NCBI GenBank assembly: GCA_964553535.1
Contig: CAZKLK010000005.1
Location: 1 to 30,852, forward strand
Direction of reading: 5' to 3'
DNA: 30,852 bases
From: JALHSV01 sp964553535
GTDB lineage: Bacteria; Nitrospirota; Thermodesulfovibrionia; Thermodesulfovibrionales; SM23-35
Below are positions 7,071 to 14,235 of this stretch, piece by piece. Under the pieces are notes generated by a model. It had not been told where the DNA came from and did no database searches. It saw nothing but the letters and a program-made list of their open reading frames with translations. Both the position numbers and the translations under genes were made by a program. Position 1 is the stretch's first letter; each line of letters starts with the position of its first letter.

Positions 7071-8329
7071 ACCTTCCTCCTCTTGCGCTTCGCTACAGGC
7101 GGAAGAATTCTGTCCACAATGTCATCGATAGTTACGATTCCGAGCATGCATCCTTCTGTATCAACGACCGGTATTGCAACAAGATTGTACTTTGACACTA
7201 TCTCGGCAACCTCGATCTCATCGGCGGCGGGGGAGACGATTTTCAGCTTTGTTTTCATAATGTCATGAAGGCTTGCGTCCGGAGGCGCAAGAAGAATGTC
7301 CCTCAATGAGACGACACCCTTTAATTTTTCCTCCGAATCGGTAATGTAAAGATAATACACCGCTTCAACTTCCTCCGCGTCTTTTCTAAATTTCTCTATG
7401 GCGTCCCTGACCGGCAAGTCCGGCGGATATGCGATAAACTCATTCGTCATCAGCCCTCCCGCGGTGTCCTCCTCGTGACTCAGGAGCTCCTGAATATCCT
7501 CGGCCTCGTCCTTGTCGATCTGCTCAAGAATTTCCTTCGCCTTGTCAACGGGCAAATCGCTCAAGACATCCGCCGCGTCATCAGGCGGCATTTCTTCAAT
7601 AATGTCGGCGGCGCTGTCCGTGTCCATGCCTGTTATGATCGCCGCCTGCACATCCGGCTCAAGTTCTGAAAGTGCCTCAGCGGCTGTCTCTGCGTCAAGA
7701 CCCTTGAAAAAGGATGCCCCTTCCTTGTGCGAGACCTGGCTGATAATATCGGCGATGTCCGCCGGATGGAGTTCGGACACCATCTGACGCGGCACTGTCA
7801 GTGATATTTGGGTAAGCTTCGGTTCGAGGGGCTGGATGTAATTCCAGCTTATCAGGTTGTACGGAAGATTTTTTCTGAAAAGCTTCATCATATCCTCTCC
7901 GCCTCTTTCGACGCCAAGCCTTCTCATGATGCCCCTCATGCCGACATCGACTGCAACGAGAATGGCTTCTGCCGCATATCCCTCAAGCTTGACATCGTTG
8001 ACCCGCACGACTTTGGCGCCATTGGCATCCACTATCTGTTTATCAAATATGTCCCTGACTACGAGGAGTTCTGTCCCGCCATGCGTGTAAGGTTTGAGGG
8101 CAGTACTGTATACCGCAGCGGAAATGATTCTTTTGTTGAATATATTCAGGTTTTTCCATGCGACATGAAAATATTGTTTCTTCTTCTCGACTATGAGCGC
8201 TGAGACCTTCGGAAACGGGTCTCCCCTGATGATTTCGATGTCCCGGAGCCTGCCGAGCTCCTCGCCGCCGGGGTCAAGAACCGGTTTTTTCAGAATGTCG
8301 CTGACAAATAATTCGCCAAAAATAGGCAT
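7067..8329 (-). CDS. PRC-barrel/MgtE N-terminal/CBS-pair protein without a channel domain
   Basis: The 420-residue product appears fully soluble. PRC-barrel-like segments lie at about 5-75 (LGRLRDIEI..GDPFPKVSALIV) and 88-140. An MgtE_N superhelical domain follows at about 184-285 (LHPADIADIISQV, LEPDVQAAII, IEEMPPDDAADVLSDLP). A CBS pair covers about 290-410 (EEDTAGGLMTNEFIAYPPDLPV, VVSLRDILLAPP, YNLVAIPVVDTEG, GIVTIDDIVD), and the tail KRKRRKV is basic. In true MgtE the N and CBS domains sense cytosolic Mg2+ and gate the attached channel; here no transmembrane domain follows and an Nramp-like gene is coupled through GTGA instead. The ATG at 8329 is preferred to TTG at 8335 because GAGGA lies 7 nt before it. 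Inference: a Mg2+/nucleotide sensor controlling the Nramp-like protein in trans. Confidence 0.88.
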   Translation of the reverse strand: MPIFGELFVSDILKKPVLDPGGEELGRLRDIEIIRGDPFPKVSALIVEKKKQYFHVAWKNLNIFNKRIISAAVYSTALKPYTHGGTELLVVRDIFDKQIVDANGAKVVRVNDVKLEGYAAEAILVAVDVGMRGIMRRLGVERGGEDMMKLFRKNLPYNLISWNYIQPLEPKLTQISLTVPRQMVSELHPADIADIISQVSHKEGASFFKGLDAETAAEALSELEPDVQAAIITGMDTDSAADIIEEMPPDDAADVLSDLPVDKAKEILEQIDKDEAEDIQELLSHEEDTAGGLMTNEFIAYPPDLPVRDAIEKFRKDAEEVEAVYYLYITDSEEKLKGVVSLRDILLAPPDASLHDIMKTKLKIVSPAADEIEVAEIVSKYNLVAIPVVDTEGCMLGIVTIDDIVDRILPPVAKRKRRKV

Positions 8330-8388
8330 GCTCAAATCCTCGCGTAGGTCAATGACTGCATTGGGCCTGACTTTAAAGCCCCGCGCTG

Positions 8389-8423
8389 CCGGCGCATGGT
8401 TCCAATTGAAAGATGAGCGCCGG
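8389..8423 (-). repeat. Inverted repeat in the 5'UTR of the MgtE-N/CBS gene
   Basis: CCGGCGC (8389-8395) and GCGCCGG (8417-8423) are perfect 7-bp arms around a 21-nt loop. It lies in the predicted leader between the promoter (-10 at 8449-8444) and the ATG (8329). There is no T-run, so it is not a plain terminator. It could be a metal-responsive leader structure or an operator; no known family is recognised. Confidence 0.45.
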
Positions 8424-8443
8424 AATCAGAAATTCAGCGTTTA

Positions 8444-8473
8444 AGTATAGCTCACAAAATTTTGATTCAGCAA
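8444..8473 (-). promoter_or_regulatory. Promoter of the MgtE-N/CBS-Nramp-mtnA operon
   Basis: On the minus strand TTGCTG (8473-8468) is followed after 18 bp by TATACT (8449-8444), five of six matches to TATAAT. This gives a leader of about 110 nt containing the 8389-8423 inverted repeat. Confidence 0.45.
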
Positions 8474-8620
8474 TATGAAAATAAGGCTGTGAAAAACCTT
8501 CTCTCCGCGGGGCTCATCTTCAACCTGAAAAATGCCTTTGAAAGACCCGGCAGTCATATCATAAGAGAAACCATTTTTCGGATAGTGTCCGCGCAATCCG
8601 GGGCAGGCAACCTCATATGA

Positions 8621-8650
8621 TTGAGCCTTTACCCCTGTTCATATTATAAT
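8621..8650 (+). promoter_or_regulatory. Promoter of murA
   Basis: TTGAGC (8621-8626), an 18-bp spacer and a perfect TATAAT (8645-8650). Transcription would start about 23 nt before the murA start codon, leaving room for its Shine-Dalgarno. Confidence 0.65.
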
Positions 8651-8679
8651 TGGCTGAATTTGTGTGATGGAGAATACCC

Positions 8680-9936
8680 TTGGACAAACTGATCATACAC
8701 GGCGGAAAAAGACTTAAGGGTGAAGTGACCGTCAGCGGGGCGAAGAATGCCGCCCTTCCAATTATGGCTGCGTCTCTTCTGTCATCGGGCTATTCGTCGG
8801 TGCGGAATGCGCCGCAATTGAGGGACATTATGACGATGGGAAGGCTGCTCGCTAATCTTGACGCGGGGTTCCATTATGAGGACGGGGAGGCCGTCATAAG
8901 CACGGAACGAATAACCACGTTCGAAGCGCCCTACGACCTTGTGCGTACCATGAGGGCGTCCATACTCGTGCTCGGCCCTCTTCTTGCAAGATATGGACGC
9001 GCAAAGGTCTCCCTGCCGGGAGGATGCGCTATCGGCGCCAGGCCGATCAATCTTCATCTCATGGGACTGGAGAGGATGGGAGCCGATGTCAGACTCGAAG
9101 GGGGGTATGTGGTTGCAAAGGCAAAGAGGTTGAAGGGGGCGCCGGTTTATTTTGACGTGCCGACTGTGACGGGCACGGAAAATCTGATGATGGCGGCTTC
9201 ATTGGCGCGCGGCGCGACGCGTCTTGAGAACGCGGCTCGCGAGCCTGAAGTTGTAGATCTTGCACAGGCGCTGATTTCGATGGGAGCGAGGATCAGTGGC
9301 GCCGGCGGGAGCATTGTCGAGATTGAGGGAGTTGATGAATTGAGACCGCTCAAATACGCCGTCATCCCCGACAGGATCGAGGCGGGAACGTTCATGACAA
9401 TAGCGGGAGTAACGGGCGGCAATATTACTCTGAGGAAATGCAGAAGAGATCATCTCGATGCGGTCATCATAAAGCTCTGCGAGGCAGGCCTTTTGTTTGA
9501 GAACGTGCCGGACGGCCTCCGGGTAACCGGACCGCCGCGGCCGAAAGCAGCCAATATAAAGACCATGCCGTATCCCGGCTTTCCGACGGATATGCAGGCT
9601 CAGTTCATGGCTCTCATGGCTGTTGCGGATGGAACGAGCATCATCAAGGAGACGGTGTTTGAAAACAGGTTTATGCACGTTGCGGAACTGATGAGGATGG
9701 GGGCCGATATTATGGTGGAAGGCGGAATTGCAACAGTTCAAGGTGCCGGCAAACTGAGAGGCGCCCCCCTGATGGCAACCGATCTGCGCGCGAGCGCGTC
9801 TCTTGTCGTGGCGGCTCTCGCGGCAAAAGGAAAGACAGAGATAAGGAGGATTTACCACCTCGACAGGGGGTACGAAACGATTGAGGAAAAACTATGCAAA
9901 ATCGGCGCGGATGTAAAAAGGGTTAAAGAGCAGTGA
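8680..9936 (+). CDS. murA: UDP-N-acetylglucosamine 1-carboxyvinyltransferase
   Basis: MurA transfers enolpyruvate from PEP to UDP-GlcNAc, the first committed step of peptidoglycan synthesis, in the cytoplasm. The 418-residue product has two inside-out alpha/beta domains, the N-terminal SGAKNAALP (Lys 22 region) and the catalytic loop LPGGCAIGARPINLHL with Cys 116, the residue fosfomycin attacks. The motif TVTGTENLMMAA and the C-terminal RASASLVVAALAAKGKTEI are also typical. Because the loop residue is Cys and not Asp, the enzyme is of the fosfomycin-sensitive kind. The start is TTG at 8680, preceded by TGGAGA (8668-8673) 6 nt upstream, and gives the usual MDKLIIHGGK N-terminus. Confidence 0.97.
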   Translation: MDKLIIHGGKRLKGEVTVSGAKNAALPIMAASLLSSGYSSVRNAPQLRDIMTMGRLLANLDAGFHYEDGEAVISTERITTFEAPYDLVRTMRASILVLGPLLARYGRAKVSLPGGCAIGARPINLHLMGLERMGADVRLEGGYVVAKAKRLKGAPVYFDVPTVTGTENLMMAASLARGATRLENAAREPEVVDLAQALISMGARISGAGGSIVEIEGVDELRPLKYAVIPDRIEAGTFMTIAGVTGGNITLRKCRRDHLDAVIIKLCEAGLLFENVPDGLRVTGPPRPKAANIKTMPYPGFPTDMQAQFMALMAVADGTSIIKETVFENRFMHVAELMRMGADIMVEGGIATVQGAGKLRGAPLMATDLRASASLVVAALAAKGKTEIRRIYHLDRGYETIEEKLCKIGADVKRVKEQ

Positions 9937-10021
9937 TAATGCTTCATGCGGCGCTTCATTCACCGAAGCCGGTTTCTGGCGCCTGTTCAGGGGCCGATTT
10001 CTTGATGTAAGATAAGGATCA

Positions 10022-11116
10022 ATGCGATTTATTGTTGAAGCTGCAAACGGTAGCGGGCCCCGCGCCGGGCGGATAGAGACATTCAGGGGACTGATACGCA
10101 CCCCTGTTTTTATGCCGGTCGGGACGGTCGGTACCGTGAAGGCGGTGTCGCCAGAGGAGCTTGAAGAGACAGGAGCCGAGATTATACTATCCAACACCTA
10201 TCACCTCTACCTCCGGCCCGGACACAAGATCATTGAATCTCTTGGCGGACTGCATGCATTCATGCACTGGAACAGGCCGATTTTGACGGACAGCGGCGGT
10301 TTTCAGGTGTTCAGTCTGTCCTCCCTCAGAAAGATCGAGGAAGGCGGGGTCCATTTCAAGTCCCATCTTGACGGGTCAATGCATTTCCTCGGTCCGGAAG
10401 AGGCGATGCTTATCCAGTCTTCCCTCGGGTCCGATATAGCCATGGTCCTCGATGACTGCGCGCCGTACCCCGTATCGCATGAATGTGCGGCGGCTTCAGT
10501 TCGCCGGTCTGTCATTTGGGCCGGGCGGTGCCGCGAACTGAAGATGGAAGGACAGGCTTTGTTCGGCATCGTGCAGGGAAGTATTTATGAGGATCTGCGT
10601 GAGAAGAGCATTGGCGGACTTGCCGGGATCGGGTTTGACGGCTACGCCGTCGGGGGTCTCAGCGTGGGAGAACCGAAAGAAGACATGCACAGGATGATTC
10701 GCTTCACCGCCCCGCTTCTTCCCGGGGACAAACCCCGGTATCTGATGGGGATCGGCGATCTCGGCGATGTTCTGAAGGCCGTTGATGCCGGTTTTGACAT
10801 GTTCGATTGCGTGATGCCGACACGCAACGCGCGCAACGGCACCCTGTTCACGAGCGGCGGGAAGGTGAGCATCAAAAGAGAAGAGTTCAAGGCGGACAGG
10901 GGTCCGCTTGATCCCGAATGTGACTGCTACACCTGCAGGAATTATTCAAGGGGATACCTTAGACATCTTTTCCAGTCCAGAGAGATTCTGTCGATGAGGC
11001 TGAACACGGTCCACAATCTCCGTTTCTACTTGAATTTCTTCAGCAATATGAGAAAATCTATCTTGGAAGGGACCTTCGGGGAATTCAAACAGAGATGGGA
11101 AAGGGTCATTTTATAA
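10022..11116 (+). CDS. tgt: Queuine/preQ1 tRNA-ribosyltransferase
   Basis: Exchanges guanine 34 for preQ1 in GUN-anticodon tRNAs, a step of queuosine modification. The 364-residue TIM-barrel protein shows TPVFMPVGTVGTVK, ILTDSGGFQVFSL (Asp 90), FGIVQGSIYEDLR, YAVGGLSVGEPKE, the nucleophile region MFDCVMPTRNARNG (Asp 262) and a zinc site built from Cys 300, Cys 302, Cys 305 and His 331. AAGGA (10014-10018) precedes the ATG by only 3 nt. It follows murA by 85 bp and is probably cotranscribed. No queC-F or queA is in view. Its last 22 bp overlap the start of the cation exporter gene. Confidence 0.97.
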   Translation: MRFIVEAANGSGPRAGRIETFRGLIRTPVFMPVGTVGTVKAVSPEELEETGAEIILSNTYHLYLRPGHKIIESLGGLHAFMHWNRPILTDSGGFQVFSLSSLRKIEEGGVHFKSHLDGSMHFLGPEEAMLIQSSLGSDIAMVLDDCAPYPVSHECAAASVRRSVIWAGRCRELKMEGQALFGIVQGSIYEDLREKSIGGLAGIGFDGYAVGGLSVGEPKEDMHRMIRFTAPLLPGDKPRYLMGIGDLGDVLKAVDAGFDMFDCVMPTRNARNGTLFTSGGKVSIKREEFKADRGPLDPECDCYTCRNYSRGYLRHLFQSREILSMRLNTVHNLRFYLNFFSNMRKSILEGTFGEFKQRWERVIL

Positions 11117-11982
11117 GGGCGGATTACACCAGTCAGGTCCGCAAAGTTCTTGTCTTCACGCTGGCTCTTAATCTTCTTGTAGCTTTCGCCAAAATCCTCT
11201 GCGGATTTGCTACCAATTCCGTGGCGATGATGTCCGATGGATTCCATTCGCTGTTTGACGGCACATCTAATGTCTTGGGACTGGTCGGCATATGGATAGC
11301 ATCGCGTCCCCCTGACGAAACACACCCTTACGGACACAGAAAATATGAAACCATTTTCACTATCGCCATCGCCGTCATGCTTTTCACCACATGTTTTGAG
11401 ATATTGAGAAAGGTGTATCAATCCTTCCGCGAAGAGCATATAACGCAGGTAACGCCTGTAAGTTTCATTGTCATGTCAGCCACCATAGGAGTCAACATTT
11501 TTGTGATGTATTACGAGAAGTCGAAGGGGAGGCGGTACGGGAGCGAATTTCTGATTGCGGACGCGAAGCACACGCAGACCGATATCCTTGTTTCCCTCGC
11601 CGTTATCGCGAGCCTTGTCTTGTCGCGACTGGGATATCATCTTGCAGATGCGGCAGTAGGGCTCGTCATTACGGCGTTTATTGCGCGGATAGGATACGGG
11701 ATCATCAAGGGCGCTTCCAAAGTGCTTGTGGATACCGTCTGCATCAGTACGCGGGCGATTGAGTCGGTTGTGAACGGCATCGACGGGGTGAGAGGTTGTC
11801 ATGACATCCGTACGCGGGGCCATGAGCGATCGGTGTATCTTGATCTTCACGTCCTCGTTGACAGAAATCTTTCGACGGAAAAGAGCCACGGCATTGCCGA
11901 CCTTGTCGAGGAGACGATCAAGAGGGAATTCCCGTCAATCGTGGATGTAGTCATTCACATCGAGCCGGACAGGGCAAAATAA
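11095..11982 (+). CDS. Cation diffusion facilitator (CDF) metal efflux protein
   Basis: A proton-coupled divalent metal exporter of the inner membrane. The 295-residue product has six transmembrane segments and a cytosolic C-terminal domain (about 210-292) ending VDVVIHIEPD. The transport-site pairs are visible: SDGFHSLFDG in TM2 (His 51, Asp 55) and ADAKHTQTD in TM5 (His 159, Asp 163), an HxxxD/HxxxD arrangement common in zinc exporters, though substrate cannot be proven. HPYGHRKYE (77-85) is the conserved loop after TM2. The ATG overlaps the last 22 bp of tgt in another frame with no clear Shine-Dalgarno, so translation is probably coupled. Confidence 0.92.
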   Translation: MGKGHFIRADYTSQVRKVLVFTLALNLLVAFAKILCGFATNSVAMMSDGFHSLFDGTSNVLGLVGIWIASRPPDETHPYGHRKYETIFTIAIAVMLFTTCFEILRKVYQSFREEHITQVTPVSFIVMSATIGVNIFVMYYEKSKGRRYGSEFLIADAKHTQTDILVSLAVIASLVLSRLGYHLADAAVGLVITAFIARIGYGIIKGASKVLVDTVCISTRAIESVVNGIDGVRGCHDIRTRGHERSVYLDLHVLVDRNLSTEKSHGIADLVEETIKREFPSIVDVVIHIEPDRAK

Positions 11983-12024
11983 AAAACCCGGGGATTCGCG
12001 GGTCAAGGGTTATAAAGTGCTCAA

Positions 12025-12468
12025 ATGAGATTCTTGAAATTAATCATGGTTCTGACCTGGGTTCTGGCATTTATTCATGCGGGAGCTTTAGCAGATGGAA
12101 AAGTGTTAATCTGCGCTTCGACAACAAGCGCCGAAAATTCGGGGTTGTTTGGCTACATTCTTCCTGTATTTGAGAAAAAAACAGGCATCAGCGTTAAGGT
12201 TGTTGCCTGCGGCACGGGAGCCGCCATTGAAATGGGCAAGAGGGGCGATGCCGACATAGTGATGGTGCATGCAAAGGAGCAGGAGCTGAAAGCGGTTGAG
12301 GAAGGGTATTTTGTGCACCGGCATGATCTGATGTATAATGACTTCGTCATTATCGGCCCTAATGCCGATCCTGCAAGGATTAAGGGACTGAAATCCGCGG
12401 GGGATGCATTCCGAAGACTTTCCGAAAGCGGAAATCTTTCTGTATCGCGTGGCGGGCGGACATGCTGA
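12025..12468 (+). pseudogene. tupA: Truncated tungstate ABC transporter substrate-binding protein (TupA)
   Basis: The 147-residue frame begins with a signal peptide (hydrophobic 5-22, probable cleavage after Ala 21 or Ala 23) and the TupA N-terminal lobe: ICASTTSAENSGLFGYILP, VFEKKTGISVKVVACGTGAA, GDADIVMVHA, HDLMYNDFVIIGP. TupA proteins are usually about 270-290 residues. Here the frame fails just where the conserved SRGDDSGTH motif should be (it reads SVSRGGRTC then stop). No other frame downstream restores the second lobe, and a terminator and glnA follow at once. tupB and tupC are absent. A half-domain cannot form the binding cleft, so this is most likely a decayed gene. TATAAA (12011-12016) lies 8 nt before the ATG, so it may still be transcribed. 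Confidence 0.8.
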
Positions 12469-12505
12469 AAAAACCCCGCCCGTTCCGGATCGTATTCCCG
12501 GGGTT
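12468..12505 (-). terminator. Intrinsic terminator of glnA
   Basis: On the minus strand AACCCCG (12505-12499) pairs with CGGGGTT (12478-12472), followed by six T (12473-12468). It shares bases 12498-12505 with the oppositely oriented terminator of tupA. Confidence 0.7.
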
Positions 12506-12524
12506 AATTCCCCGGCCCTTTTTT
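12498..12524 (+). terminator. Intrinsic terminator after tupA
   Basis: CCGGGG (12498-12503), loop TTAATT, CCCCGG (12510-12515), then TTTTTT (12519-12524). The T-run overlaps the glnA stop codon on the other strand. Confidence 0.7.
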
Positions 12525-13878
12525 ACAAAACCGGCAAATATTTTTCTATTTCGAACGGGTGAATTCTGATCCGGTAGTCGTCCCACTCGATTTTCTTGCT
12601 GGTTATGAACTGTTCGAAGATATGATCCCCGAGGGTTTCCCTCAGAAGCTCGCTGCCATCCGCATACTCTATCGCCCTGTTAAGGCTTCCCGGCAGGGTG
12701 TCGATGTTGAATTTCTGCCGCTCCGACTCGGAAAGGTGATATACATCCATTTCCACAGGATCGGGAAGCTTGTATCCCTTTTCGACGCCTTTGAGTCCGG
12801 CATTCAGCATGCAGGCGAAGGCGAGATACGGATTGCATGAAGGATCAGGAGAACGAAGCTCAATGCGGGTAGCCTTTTCCTTCCCCGGCTTGTAGAGCGG
12901 CACCCTGACAAGGGTGGAACGGTTTCTCCGCGCCCAGCAGATGTAGACAGGCGCTTCGAAGCCGGGAACCAGCCGCTTGTACGAATTTACCCACTGGTTG
13001 AGAATGAGGGTTATTTCCTTAACGTGGGTAAGCAGTCCGGCTATGTATTGTTTGCCGGTTGAAGACAGAAAATACTCGTCTTTGGGATCGAAAAAGACGT
13101 TCTGATCGCCCCTGAAGAGCGACTGGTGTGTGTGCATGCCGCTGCCGTTCTGCCCGTAAATGGGCTTCGGCATGAACGTGGCATAGACGTTGTACTGTTT
13201 CGCTATTTCCTTCACGATGATTCTGTGCGTCATGACGATGTCGGCCATAGTCAGCGCATCCGCATACCTTAAATCTATCTCATGCTGTGAATGAGCGACT
13301 TCATGATGGGAATACTCTACATTGATGCCCATGGTTTCGAGGGCGAGTATTGTATCCCTCCGGAGGTCTTCGGCTGCGTCGAGCGGATAATCAAAGTACC
13401 CGCCTTCATCGAGCGGCTCCGTGCCTTTGTCGGATTTGAAATAAAAGTATTCAAGTTCCGGACCGACGTAAAACGTCAACCCCTTCTGCTTCGCTTTTTC
13501 AAGGTTTAATTTGAGGACATATCTGGGGTCCCCCTTATATGGCGACCCATCGGGTTCGTAGATATCGCAGAACATTCTGGCAACGGCGCGTTCCTTCGGC
13601 CTCCACGGAAGAACGACAAATGTCGTGGGGTCGGGCCGCGCGATCATGTCACTCTCGTCAATGCGCGCAAACCCTTTAATGGAGGAACCGTCAAATCCCA
13701 TGCCTTCATGAAAGGCGACCTCCAGCTCATCGACGGGAACCGCGAAACTCTTGAGTTGTCCATGTATGTCCGTGAACCAGAGCCGTATGAACTTTACGTT
13801 GTATTTCCGGACGAGCTCCATGACGTCTTTTTTGTCCCGTGTCTTTGTCCGGTTGTTCTTAACTTTTGCTTTCGGCAT
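12523..13878 (-). CDS. glnA: Glutamine synthetase, type I
   Basis: ATP-dependent amidation of glutamate, the central ammonium-assimilating step, as a cytoplasmic dodecamer. The 451-residue product has FTDIHGQLKSFAVP, the MGFDGSSIKGF loop, the metal motif GPELEYFYF, YGQNGSGMHTHQSL, NSYKRLVPGFEAPVYICWARRNRS and RIELRSPDPSCNPYLAFA. The C-terminal region where adenylylated enzymes have the NLYDLP tyrosine reads VEMDVYHLSESE, so it looks like the non-adenylylated I-alpha class. ATG 13878 is chosen over 13896 because GGGAGG lies 5 nt upstream. A Lys/Arg-rich N-terminal stretch (residues 2-17) extends the family start by about ten residues. It stands alone, with no glnB or nitrogen regulator adjacent. 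Confidence 0.96.
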   Translation of the reverse strand: MPKAKVKNNRTKTRDKKDVMELVRKYNVKFIRLWFTDIHGQLKSFAVPVDELEVAFHEGMGFDGSSIKGFARIDESDMIARPDPTTFVVLPWRPKERAVARMFCDIYEPDGSPYKGDPRYVLKLNLEKAKQKGLTFYVGPELEYFYFKSDKGTEPLDEGGYFDYPLDAAEDLRRDTILALETMGINVEYSHHEVAHSQHEIDLRYADALTMADIVMTHRIIVKEIAKQYNVYATFMPKPIYGQNGSGMHTHQSLFRGDQNVFFDPKDEYFLSSTGKQYIAGLLTHVKEITLILNQWVNSYKRLVPGFEAPVYICWARRNRSTLVRVPLYKPGKEKATRIELRSPDPSCNPYLAFACMLNAGLKGVEKGYKLPDPVEMDVYHLSESERQKFNIDTLPGSLNRAIEYADGSELLRETLGDHIFEQFITSKKIEWDDYRIRIHPFEIEKYLPVL

Positions 13879-14235
13879 CCTAACCTCCCTGAGCACCCGT
13901 TTTACGGAGTGAAGAATTTTGCATTAAAAATCGGAGTCGGCCCTCACAACATCCTCATCATTGAGTCTCGCGAGGGCGTCAACAGGTTTCATAATTATGT
14001 GTGACTGCCAAAGATGGCCGGCTGTTTCAATAACCATGATAGCACATTTCGGAAATCTTATAAAGGCATTATCCGTGCGGGGAACGGCTGGATCAAAGGT
14101 CTCCGGGGCGTGTTTCAACTGAAGATGCTGCGCGGGGAATTCTGTTCCCCCGATGCCGCCGGGCCTCAGGCGAGTATCGATGCTGTACGCAGTCCAATTT
14201 TTCCATTCGTCCGGCGGGTGATTAAGAAAGAAAAT
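13879..14235. other. Intergenic region upstream of glnA and downstream of the YihY-family gene
   Basis: It contains a leftward promoter candidate for glnA (14036-14064) and a hairpin GGGGAA (14134-14139)/TTCCCC (14145-14150) without a T-run, perhaps at the end of the YihY transcript. A leftward 64-codon frame (14118-13924) crosses this region but has no ribosome binding site or family resemblance. No sigma54-type TGGCAC-N5-TTGC element was found. Confidence 0.5.
14036..14064 (-). promoter_or_regulatory. Candidate glnA promoter
   Basis: On the minus strand TTTATA (14064-14059), a 17-bp spacer, then TATCAT (14041-14036), five of six matches to the -10 consensus. It would give a leader of about 150 nt before glnA. 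Confidence 0.4.

Larger units (their letters stand above)
8330..8679. other. Divergent intergenic region between the MgtE-N/CBS gene and murA
   Basis: These 350 bp hold a leftward promoter (8444-8473), a structured 5'UTR element (8389-8423) and the rightward murA promoter (8621-8650). The middle part (about 8480-8610) shows nothing recognisable. The leftward leader does not resemble the M-box or the yybP-ykoY riboswitch. Confidence 0.6.

Noticed and set aside
8330..8400. Short leftward frame ending 2 nt before the MgtE-N/CBS gene as a regulatory leader peptide
   Set aside because: Its codons show no Pro run or other stalling signature and it has no clear Shine-Dalgarno; chance is the simpler explanation.
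8330..8460. M-box or yybP-ykoY riboswitch before the metal transport operon
   Set aside because: The conserved cores of these riboswitches are not present; only a simple inverted repeat is seen.
9937..10021. preQ1 riboswitch before tgt
   Set aside because: None of the known preQ1 aptamer cores can be matched in these 85 bases.
13924..14118. Leftward 64-codon frame upstream of glnA
   Set aside because: No ribosome binding site or recognisable family, and it overlaps the candidate glnA promoter.
13879..14235. Sigma54 promoter for glnA
   Set aside because: TTGGCAG is present on the minus strand but has no GC-containing -12 element at the required spacing.
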